From contig VXCM01000306.1 in the NCBI GenBank assembly GCA_014773175.1, forward strand, positions 464,543 to 528,542: 64,000 nt of DNA, in the 5' to 3' direction. Origin of the DNA: Lucifuga dentata. Lineage: Eukaryota > Chordata > Actinopteri > Ophidiiformes > Bythitidae. The first letter of the stretch is position 1. Each line of letters starts with the position of its first letter. The position numbers and the translations under genes are program-made. Under the pieces are notes generated by a model. That model was given only the letters and a program-made list of their open reading frames with translations, searched no databases and was not told the DNA's origin. Below are positions 15,477 through 25,300 of the stretch, one piece after another.

Positions 15477-17504
15477 TTAAAACATAATAAAGCAAATAAC
15501 AGCATGAAGAAGAAACAATAATAAGGCTTTGTAGTGGAAACAACCCTCTTGTTTTTTCTTCTATGAAGCACATTTTCTTTGATGAGTCTTTAAATCAACT
15601 TACCGTTTGATGTGCACTTCTAAGGCAACGCCTGTTTCCAGGTCCAGAGGCTGGTGTTCAATCCGGACTATAGTTTCTAGGAAGGTGACTTTTATACGTC
15701 GAAGGACTGTGCACACAGACAGGACGAGAGACATGCAAATGTTCCTTAGAAGTGAAACCTCCAATTCATCCGCCCAAGTGTGCCTGTGTTTTCAGACTGA
15801 GATGCTGACAGAGCTCATCTTTATGCACAAAATTAAATTTGGATGCTCTGTGATGACAGTTTATGCAAATGGTATCAGAACAGGAACATGTCAGAACAGG
15901 AGACTTACTCTTTTTCATAAACACATAAAAACACTCATGAACACATACAGCTTTAACTCACCAGTCTCAATGGTTTGTGCAAACATCTCAAGTCCCTCCA
16001 GAGGAGCAGGTGGCTCCTCTGACGCCTCTGGGGGGTCCTTCAGGCACTCCTGAGCCAACTGCATGCTGGAGGTCATGCTTGATGACCAGCCTTGGGAGTC
16101 CCAACCCCCACCTGAATGCAGAGAAACCCATGTACTTCAGTGATTTATATGCTTTAAGAGGTGACTGATAATATAAATTATGTCTCATGATTAAGCTTGT
16201 ATTTTATATATATCTTTCTCTATTTTCTCTTTCTGGGCTTTCTCTTTCTACTGTGACATGTTTACATAACTTTTGCAAGTAGGACACATCACTCATTCAG
16301 CACAAACTCAGTATATGTGAGAAAATTGACTGGACACACATGCAGCTCCAGAGCGAAAACTCTTCAGCTTTCTAGGAACCATCGTTTCATTTTACAGAGC
16401 ACATAAAGGTCTTCAGTGATAAATGGACCTGCAACTGAGTGTACCCGTCTGGGTTCTTTTAAGCCTCCATTAACCTTGTGGATTGATTTACAAACAGATG
16501 TGCATAGATTTTATGCTGCACTAAAACAGACACACATCATTTGCAGTACAAGAGCTGTACAACAGAAATAATTTGGGGGAAACAGGGGTGATAACGGCCC
16601 AATTAAAGTTCACAAAACTAATCAGGACTTTGGGCCATGTAGCTTCAAACTGGACCAGCTCGGGAGAGCTGGCTAGCCCCAAGGCAACCCATCACTCAAT
16701 TTTTGGCTGACTGATGCATGTTTGGCGGGAGACTGAAGAAGAAGAAACCCAACAGGTTCACTTGAACAGGTGTTTGTGGTGACTTACTGGTCCGGTACTT
16801 CGGTCGACATGTTATCTGAAGGCCAGAAACTTCTAAGGTGCAGTGATCAGTCAGCAGTGCTTGCCAGGGGATGGTCACCGCTATGCTGCTCACAAATCCA
16901 TCCACTATCTCCAGAGGCGCACCGAGGGACTCCAAAAGCTCATTGACCGCCTGAGAAGGTATACGAAGCATTCAAAGTTTTAACAAGAGGTTGGACAAGA
17001 AGGCAAAGTGAAAGAGATAGAATTGGTTTCATATTTGCTCACCAATCTGGGTGTAGGTTTAAAACAAAGTAAGTAACAGATGCTATGTCTGGGGAATTAA
17101 AAACTTATGAAAAGTGAAAGAGATACAGCTAATGTACAACACATGAGCTGGTGTGGTTCCCGTAATCGCAGTTCCTCGAAGAAATGAGAGCTAGGCTTAG
17201 AGCATGACGCGGGGATTGTTGTTGAACTCAAGTACAGTTGCGAAACAGTCTGGAGTGTATGAGTTCGACAAAAACACTCTGACTGCTGCGGGTTAAAGTG
17301 GACAGTCACCTTATCTTCTCTGTCAAAACTCACCCACACATCGAGGTTGATTTCCTTGATGACACCGCTGCCGTTGTACAAGTCCAAGCCCAGTTGGTCC
17401 AGGCTTAGCCGCTCCTGCAAAAAGTGGCCGAGGTAGTGCTGTAAGAGGTACCGACAGGCCCGCTTCTTGATTGAGCCTGACCAGGGGAAAAGCCAGCGAG
17501 ACAT
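1..17504 (-). CDS. atg2a: Autophagy-related protein 2 homolog A, 5' part (30 exons; 3' end outside window)
   Basis: ATG2 proteins are rod-shaped lipid-transfer proteins that bridge ER and growing autophagosome membranes and also act at lipid droplets. The start ATG is 17502-17504 and the protein opens MSRWLFPWSGSIKKRACRYL, followed by LLQHYLGHF, the ATG2/VPS13-type chorein N-terminus. Exons, 5' to 3': 17334-17504, 16788-16950, 15962-16111, 15604-15706, 12865-13009, 12420-12611, 12160-12259, 11182-11346, 10376-10516, 9892-9970, 9547-9793, 9141-9282, 8699-8797, 8061-8216, 7041-7314, 6512-6584, 6012-6186, 5757-5899, 5223-5344, 4947-5101, 4618-4750, 4330-4514, 4168-4248, 3790-3896, 3582-3674, 3316-3386, 3026-3102, 1103-1273, 564-690 and 1-184. 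Recognisable ATG2A blocks include VDIHQPPAFLHKILQLSA, INNDLLMWEP, ILGYTPPAVITVLHTHL, FILDDSALYLSDKCE and PTEIAGQKL. Roughly the first two thirds of the protein is present. The last exon carries a false assembly duplication around the N at 129. ATG2B is the alternative, but the remembered human ATG2A sequence fits throughout. Confidence 0.93.
65..193. other. False 64-bp duplication around a single N (in an atg2a exon)
   Basis: Positions 65-128 and 130-193 are the same 64 bases, separated by one N at 129. The stretch covers coding sequence and the splice acceptor of the leftmost atg2a exon. Only one copy fits the protein, so this looks like an unmerged contig overlap rather than biology. Confidence 0.85.
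1340..1389. repeat. Gap of eight N and (GA)n microsatellite in an atg2a intron
   Basis: Eight Ns at 1340-1347 are followed directly by about 40 bases of GA repeat, after a G-rich run. The gap probably reflects sequence that could not be resolved through the microsatellite. Confidence 0.9.
1998..2556 (+). mobile_element. TTAA-flanked MITE, copy 1 (atg2a intron)
   Basis: The element opens AGGACCATACCGGCCATTTT and closes with the inverted complement of that end, degenerate in this copy. It is flanked by TTAA at 1994-1997 and 2557-2560. It is about 560 bp with no transposase reading frame. Three more copies lie at 46813, 52178 and 62495. TTAA targets and terminal inverted repeats are features of piggyBac-type elements; the assignment is inferred. 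Confidence 0.75.
10669..10867. mobile_element. hAT-like MITE (atg2a intron)
   Basis: The left end CAGTGGTTCTCATTCCTGGT is the common fish hAT-type terminus. The far end (about 10838-10867) is a diverged inverted copy. The flanks TTCTAGAT and CCGTAGAT could be an eroded 8-bp target duplication, sharing the last five bases. No coding capacity. The exact right end is uncertain. Confidence 0.6.
12259..12369. other. False ~54-bp duplication around a single N at an atg2a splice acceptor
   Basis: ACTGACAGAAAG followed by a GA repeat and CAGAAGTTAATA occurs twice, on either side of the N at 12313. The copies differ by one or two GA units. The duplicated block contains the acceptor site and polypyrimidine tract of the atg2a exon 12160-12259. 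Confidence 0.8.
14290..14759 (+). mobile_element. 5'-truncated Rex3-like (RTE clade) LINE fragment
   Basis: Positions 14292-14658 encode the C-terminal end of a non-LTR retrotransposon reverse transcriptase, with blocks such as LTYGHELWVMTERTRSWIQA, RSQLRWFGHLIRMPP and GKRPRGRPRTHWRDY. The 3' end is a short run of GATG/GGAT units, as described for teleost Rex3. A perfect 13-bp target duplication, GACTATGGCCCAT, flanks it at 14277-14289 and 14760-14772, which fixes both ends. The insertion is 470 bp, dead, and antisense within an atg2a intron. Confidence 0.85.
15408..15472. repeat. (TTA)n microsatellite (atg2a intron)
   Basis: About 20 near-perfect TTA triplets with one interruption near the left end. 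It lies 132 bp downstream (gene sense) of the atg2a exon 15604-15706. Confidence 0.95.
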
Positions 17505-17960
17505 AGGGTCAGAGTGAGCGGGGAGAGGGAGCAAAGAGGTGGCGAAGGAGACCGAGTTCGAGTACAATCCTCTGGCAACTGCATAACAAACACAAAGTGT
17601 GCAAAAACAAGGAATGAGCTACACAGCTACTAGCTACAGGGGGGCTAAGGAAGGGGGCAAACCGTATCTCCACTTCTCCCCTTGGCTTGACAAAAATTCG
17701 AAAATCCTTTGTGTCAGCACCGAGTGGAGTCCGACGTTTTTACGACAAGTTAGTCCAGCTGTGTTTAAGCGTGTCGCTTCATAATATGAGTACGAATGTG
17801 TCGAATTAAAGTGTTAGTGCGTATTTCTTGTCTCAGGGTTGTTTATTGTTATCATACGCCAACTGATGGTATGGTAAAGACGGCCGTGCGTCATACGTCA
17901 CAGTGACGAAATAAAATACCCGGAAGAGAAAAAGATAACCAAAATCACGCCATCTTTGTA
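17505..17960 (-). promoter_or_regulatory. atg2a 5' flank and putative promoter
   Basis: The region upstream of the atg2a start has CRE-like half sites (TACGTCACAGTGACG near 17896) and an ETS-type ACCCGGAAG near 17920. This composition is typical of housekeeping vertebrate promoters. No transcription start can be read directly, and there is no obvious TATA box. Confidence 0.45.
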
Positions 17961-19365
17961 CGGTCAACAGATCTTGCTTCTCATAAATTTTTTTTAGCTT
18001 TATTAAAAGCTAGTATACGTTTGCCTTAAAATATTAATGTATATTATTAGCATTGGAATATTTTTCCAGTTCGTAGCCATTTTTATGGCAAAATTTTAAA
18101 TTCACAATGTAAATTTTGCAAGTCTACAAGTTTACAATTTCTTTCAGAAACCCAGTTGAAACAAAAGTTCACAAAAGTTCATTACTGTCTCGTTGGTCAG
18201 AATTAACTAAAACTGACTCGTTTTTTTCTAAAATTAAATTGCTGTTTGCTTTATATGAATTATTTTCTTTAATGTAGTTGTATGTCTTTTGTTGTCTTAG
18301 TGATCTCGGTACGACTGTACTTCCAACTAGATTTGCATTTCCTGAAGAAAATGTAATTGTTTTGCTGAGCGGCATGATTGTATTGCAGGTTTTTAAGCTT
18401 TTAATATTATGATCTACTTTAGGGTTTTGCCACAATACAAGCCATAACTCATAAAATGTATAGGTTAACATAGTAATGTATAGTTGATCAATATGCAGTA
18501 TTGAGCATGTTGAAAGTTTGCATGGTACGCAGCTTCCGATATAATCAAGACTGAGTTATTTTTGCATTATACAATGCATAACTCAAATCATACCGTTAAA
18601 TACATATTTCTAACAAGCGAGGGCGCTGTTCCTTCCTCGGTGGAGATAAAGGCACATTCCCAAGCTATATTTCTGCTTGGGAATACCGGTATCACTGCTT
18701 GGGAATACTGTATTACAGTTGGCAATACTGGCATTTCCGCTTGGGAATACTGGTAGTCCCACTTGGAATACCGCTTGGGAGTACCGCTAAAGTTCATCCT
18801 TGTCTCGTTTTTTCCTGATCTTGTCTATTACTTGTTCTGTAAAAAAAAATCTGCTAATATTTCCTAAAACATCTAAGTGTACAGATGCTGAAATGTTGGG
18901 TGAAAAATTTTTTTCTTAAGAAAAATTGCTCCAGTTAGAAATTTGTGTGCCAGCCTTTCTGGTATCCAAGTGATTTCTTCATGGTTTTTTATTCCAAACT
19001 TATAGAAATTGACTTCAAGATCCTGCAAAATACTGTATGTTCTATTAACTCATTTATTATTAAACATATTACAACAAATCAAGTTGAAGACAAATCAGTG
19101 GCAATGTATCTTTATTCCTATGAAAACATGTAGTGGATATTCTATACAAATTGACCAAAAACTAAGGTTACAACAACAAAAACTGTATCATAACATCAGT
19201 CTTTTAAATCAAATTTTGACATTTGGCTATTAAAACAAAGCACTGGCAAACACAAATGTCAATTAATCTACACTACTTTTAATAAAACAATGGCAAAGGG
19301 ATAAAACAAAGCCATATAAATAAAATTACTACAAATGCTCTTTCACAGAAGCAAGATTCAGTTCT
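17961..19365. other. Intergenic region between atg2a (5' end) and nxf1 (3' end)
   Basis: AT-rich DNA with no exon-like pattern or repeat-protein ORF. It includes the nxf1 3' UTR: a reverse-strand AATAAA lies at 19111-19116, about 250 bp past the nxf1 stop, and may be its polyadenylation signal. A short minisatellite lies at 18650-18790. Confidence 0.5.
18650..18790. repeat. Degenerate ~22-bp minisatellite
   Basis: The core GCTTGGGAATACTGG recurs about six times between 18675 and 18785 with small changes. A reverse-complement copy (ATTCCCAAGC) lies at 18656. No coding or regulatory role is evident. Confidence 0.7.
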
Positions 19366-22300
19366 TCACTTTATGAATGCAACATCTGGGATCTTGCCCT
19401 CCGTCTGTAAAGTGAAGAGAAAAAGCATTTTATTGTCTTGCTGTAACAATGACCACATCCCTACACTGACTATTACGGCAAAGCAGGCATTTAAAATAAT
19501 TCATATTACCTTTAACTGAGTAAAGATTTGTGCCGCTTTGTTGAAATCCCAATCATTATCGTGCAGACACCTGTAACAGAGAATATTTTGAGAAGTCAAT
19601 AAATTGCATCACTAACAACATAATATACGTTCAAGCAGAGCACAACGCTAAACAAAAGTGTGCTTACTTTTGGGACCACTCCAAGTTCATGCCAGACTTC
19701 AGGGAGAAGGCTGTAAGCATCTCCTGCTGTGGAGCTGTGAGGGTAGGCACAGGGCTGGAAGATGGAGTGGGGGCAGGAGCCACAAACGCTCGGCGAATCT
19801 CCTCTGTTGTAGCCATCCGGATGAAAAGCTGGTCGTTCACGATGCACAAACTGACAGAGAAGGAATACAGACAGATATGAGATTGCTTTGGGTGTGTCAA
19901 AAACAACTTTATGTAGTTTACAAGATCAAAAGGTTCACAACCAACCAGTCTATTTGACAATGATTCGAGCTGATGATAGTTTAATAGGAAATACCATTAT
20001 TATTGTTATCAAGTCTGAATTATTAGGGCATTTTACTTGTCAACTATTTCCCAGGCTGCATAAGAAGACGAGACAAGGAGGTTTGTGCATATGTCCAGAT
20101 CATTTTTGTTATGATCCACACCTGTTACAACAGGTTTGTACAGTATGTATACAAGGGAAATATGACAAACTAAAGGAAGTCGATTCAAACCAATGGGGGC
20201 TAATTACATACCCTGAATTCCCTGAAGGTACTGTGATGAAGACTCGAGAGAAGGCCAAGGTGGAGTCCCGTGATTTACCATCCACAGCAACTGAAAAACA
20301 AAGGTGGCATTACAGGTCACATTAGTAAAATCTGCACTGGTTCCCTTCCCGTGGTTGAGAATCACATTTGAACCATTGTTAAAGTTAATAAATAACTTAC
20401 CTTCTTTGAAGACTCCACTGACTGTGAAGGACAGTAGTGTGTTCTGGAAATGGAAAACATTTTACAAAATTAATACAGAGAAATTTGCCAGAAGCGGCAC
20501 AGTGCTGTCTGATAAATCAAACATAAACCCACCGTGTAAGTGTTTACATCAATGGTGAAGGAGGCAATATCGTGCTGTGTTTTGGGAAGCTCGTTGAGGA
20601 AAGCCACCACGTTTAGTCGTGTGTGCTTTAGCAGGCGAAACCGCATTGCTAAAGAAAAGGTTTTTACAGAGGAAAATATCAGAAGGCATCTCAAATCATA
20701 AATTATAGTAGAAAAAAATCTGATATACTGTAAGTCAACAACTAGAAAGTCAGGTAAACTCACTGGAGTCTTTGAGCCGCTTTAGGTTTCGACTGTCTTT
20801 GTGGTACTCTCCCAGACTGCACCTATGGGGGAACACCAAAGAAAATAGAGAGGGAATCACTCTTAACAGGCCAAAATCATATATGGATGTGAACAAATAA
20901 AAACAATGATGGGAGGAGCTGAATAAAATCGGAGGCTTGAAAATACATGCGAATGATAAAAAAAAAAAAAAAANAAAAAAAAAAAAAAAAAACAGTACAA
21001 GTGTGAACTATATGTGTATGTTCTCACCTAGAGGGATTCTGGGTGGAGTAAGGTGTTGTAAGGGATAAAGATGCACCATCATGGTATGCATCCAGCAGAG
21101 GCTGTCGGTCTCCTGAATCATATATACTGTAGTATCTGCAAAACAGAGAATGCAATATGAGTTTAGTTTTGCTGTTTGTTTCTTCCCGTGGGTTTATAAC
21201 CGCAGTTAAGAGTTATGACGATCCAGGCCAAGAACATTTGCTCTCACATCGCTTGGCAAATGCACAGAATTCACCGTAGGAGATTTACTGGAGAACGGTG
21301 GATTTACCAGTTTGTGTAGAACGGCGAATCTCGCATCGCTCAACAAACACACGGAGTTCATTCTGGGAGATTTGCTGGAGGTCGCTGGATTGACCGGAGT
21401 TCGTGTAGAGTGGCGAGTCTCACATCGCTCGGCAAACACACGGAGTTCACTGCGGCAGATTTGCCGGAGATCGCTGGATTTACTGGAGTTCGCCCAGAAT
21501 GTGAGTTTCGCATCGCTTGGCAAACACACGGAATTCACCGTGGCAGATTTGCCGGAGATCACTGGATTCACTGGAGTTTGTTTAAAACAGCGAGTCTCGT
21601 ATCGCTCGGCAAACAACACATGGAGTTCAGCGCGGCAGATTTGCCAGAGATTATTGGATTTACCGGAGTTCGTGTAGAACGGAGTCTTGTATCACTTGAT
21701 AAACACACGGAGTTCACCGTGGTTGATTTGCCGGAGGTTGCTGGATTTATCGGCAATCATGTAGAACAGCGAGTCTCGCATCGCTTGGCAAACACATGGA
21801 GTTCACCAAGGCAGATTTGCCAGAGATCGCTGGATTTATCAGAGATCGTGTAGAACGGCGAGTCTCGCATTGCTCTTGGCAAACGCATAAAGTTCACCAT
21901 GGAGATTTGCTAGAGATCACTGGATTTACCAGAGCTTGTGAATGCCAGTGAGGATCCACACTGACTCGCAACAGACATGGCTGCATAAGAAGAAACGGAG
22001 ATATAAAGCAAAAATTGAATTTTGAACTTAATAACCTGAACTTTTTAAATAACATGAATTCCACCAACTTGTATATACACTGAAAACTGAACTGACAATA
22101 TATATCTACTTGCATTTGGACTGTGTATTTTGTGAATTTGTGGAGTTGTCTTATTATTTCGTTAATTACGCTGGATTTAGATACCATGTGATGGAGTTGA
22201 TTTTTTAGGTAAATTCTCTCTGTGGTTCCCTTTTGAATGCTACATTAATTTAATTGTTTTGAGTTTTTTGAATTGCTAGACTGAGCCTGACTGCCACCAC

Positions 22301-25300
22301 ATTGCAGCACCATCACAGGGTTTTGTTTATTTATGTAAGTATATATATATATAAACAAGATTTAAAGACCATTGTTCACAGGTTTACCCAAATGTATAAT
22401 TAGTACCAGTAGTATTACTAATATCCATAATATTATTTGCTTTGGTGCTTGGTACCAGTTAAACACACCGCATGTTTAATGGACAGCACAGTGTAGGCTC
22501 AGTCTGCACAATACATTATAAGAAATACAGCTCCATGTTCTCCATGTCCAGTTCTCCATGTGCTCCATATCCAGTTCCATAAGGTGTGCTAAAGAACACC
22601 TCACGGAACTGCTGCCAAGCTTCTGATTATCTTTTCCAAAAATACATGTGGTGTTTTTAAGATGCGAGTTGGCCCTCGACTATGATTAAGTATTAAAAAT
22701 GGGTTTAAAACTCACTGTTGTAAGAAGTGAAGGATGAGAACTTTGATTTCATCAGAACCAAAACAGCTGCCCTAGAATGTCAAACAGAAAGGCACATAAG
22801 GAGACAGGCAGTGTGTCAGACATTCATCTGAAGTGGACAATCCATTTTTGACCCACTGCAGGGAACTTAATTTCATGAAACTGCCACCTTGGAGAAGTTA
22901 TGTCATCTGATGTCAATCATGTGAAAATACCTTGCAGGGAGGGATGGTGGTGGGCGCTTCCACATCAAATCCTATGGGTGGGGGGAGGTCATGACCATCC
23001 TAAACGCAAACCATACATGAAGGAAAATTTAAGACGAAAAACCAGCAATAAAGGAGCACCAAGTCATTCTGCTGAATTCACTTACAGACAAGAGTACATA
23101 AAAAGACTGCAAATGCAGTTAACAAAATTTAATTTTTCAAAACCAACCAAATTTTAATGAAAAAATTAATATGGTTAAAAATGTGAACTGTATAGTTTCA
23201 CTCAAAGCCAGCAGAAAAATAAAATACACTATAACATCTTGATGATGACTTATTCCCCGTGTAAGGTGATAGAGAACATGTTTAACACAATTTTTTATTC
23301 AGGGGGAATAAAAAAAAGAGATCAAGCAAGGAGATAAAACAAAAACGTGAACTTGCCAGTTTGAGAAGCCGGGGAAACCTCTGCCGCACAGCACTGGCAC
23401 AGGAAGAGAATCAAGAGAAGTAAAGTTATCATCACAAACTGGTGCACACACAGGAAAGGAAGTCAGGCTGATTACTGCAGCTACCAGCACTCAGTCACAC
23501 CTACTGACTCAATGTCATACTGTGCTTTCTACTAGATGTAATGTTATGTTATGGACAGATCTTTTGGGACAATATGCTGCTATGCATGTGATTTTTTGAA
23601 AAATAGAGAACCAGTGACTTTCATTTGTTTTTTCATCAACAAGTAAATCCACAAAGACTAATATACTCACTCAGCATACCCACCTACTCTGTTCCTCGTT
23701 CAGTTTCATGCTGTGCCCTTTGACATTTTATCCCACCCCAAAGTGTACTTACCAGCAGGCATACTCACCCTCTCCCTCAATATGCAGATATACACAGATC
23801 TGACATGGGGAAGCAACACACACTTTTCCAGGAGTACACACATACACATACAGAGGCCCACAAAACTACAAGACTGTGCTGCAAACCGGCAGAGACAACC
23901 ATTTGATTTTGCAGAATAAAGAAGTTATGTATTGCTGGGAGAGAGGTGGTTATCAGCAGCCTCGTATTAACTGCCCCCCCCCCCCANCCCCCCCCCCCCA
24001 AAACCTGACAAATACATTGTAGAACAGATGAGTCTCCATCCACAAAAACAAACTGGTTCTAGGAAAAAGTAGTAGTATAATTAGTCAAACATTCAGAAGA
24101 AGTGGTGATCGCAGTTTATCATCTGAGCAAGAAATGTGAGTAGGTTTTGACAGCATTTGAGCCCACGATTATCAGGAATGGGAGGCAACCTGAGAACAGA
24201 GCAGATCTGGCCTCAGAATGAGCTGTACCCAGCCATCCCACAGCTCGTCCCACAGCTCATCCCTGCTGCTCCAGCAGATCAGCGTGTGGTGAATCTCACT
24301 ACTACCATTATGATTTCTCAAGAGATGAGGCTTCCTACACTAGGAGTAACTGGACCCCCATGACTTTTCAGTTTCTAGTTTAATATGGGCCCAAGCCTCT
24401 GGTTACAGAGGGACTGGCAAATTATGAAGCATTTGACTGGAGCAATTGTTTCCTACCCTGAGCCATCTGCTTCATTAATGCTGGCAATACTTAATATTCA
24501 AAATAGTTTTTTACTAGTCACAGCCACCAGCAAATTGGAAGAGGCAGCATTTTCATATTTTGTTCTCGCTTTGCTCCTTTTAGTTATTTCAGGTAAAAAT
24601 GTACCTGATTGTTTTTCAGTTCAGAATGCATTTCCTTCAGGTTTAAGTATGGACTTTCCACTGCATTTGCTCAACAGCAGAAGCCAGTTTTAGGTGAAGG
24701 AGAACCGAGTGGAAGAGAGAGACTGCTTTTTCTCTGTGGTTCATCACTGGTCATTTGGTATAATAATGACACTTAATCCCCCTCCGCCTCAGCCCAATGG
24801 ATTTTCCTGTGGAGTCCCATCCTCTTCATTTCTTCTTTGTCACTTTCTTGGTGAGTCAACGCTCACGGGGACTAAGGCCGAGTAATCGTGACTGTGCCTG
24901 CCTTAGGTTGTCCCAGGGTTTCAAGGTGGGATCTTACCCGTCATGGGCTATCCAGCCTTCCATACTCGCCTGATACAGGAGGCCAACTGGGCAGGGATGC
25001 TATGAGGGGAGGGGAAAAGACTCTTTGGTTGTTAACACAACTGTGGGTTATCCTGTTTCTAATATAGCACAATACAGTATAGTAGTGCTTGAGAGACTTT
25101 TGAGTAGTTAATTTGAAATGCATTACACATTGGATTATGTTCAAGGACACTGTCCTCTTAAGAAATGTGGCGATTCCTTCTCTGTACCACATACATAATC
25201 AGTGGTGTGATGGTCTTTCTTTTCTGTTCTTTTTTTTTTTTTTTTTTTTAAATGGGATGACTATCTGGGATGACAGCAGGGGGAATGCTGGGAACAGCAT

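Noticed and set aside
23976..24000. Long poly-C tract with N (also at 34300-34323)
   Set aside because: Homopolymer joined through an N. Treated as an assembly artefact, not a G-quadruplex locus.
24875..24971. The CTE as a remnant of an endogenous retrovirus
   Set aside because: No LTRs, gag/pol/env frames or other retroviral traces surround it, and its placement in intron 10 fits the conserved cellular element.
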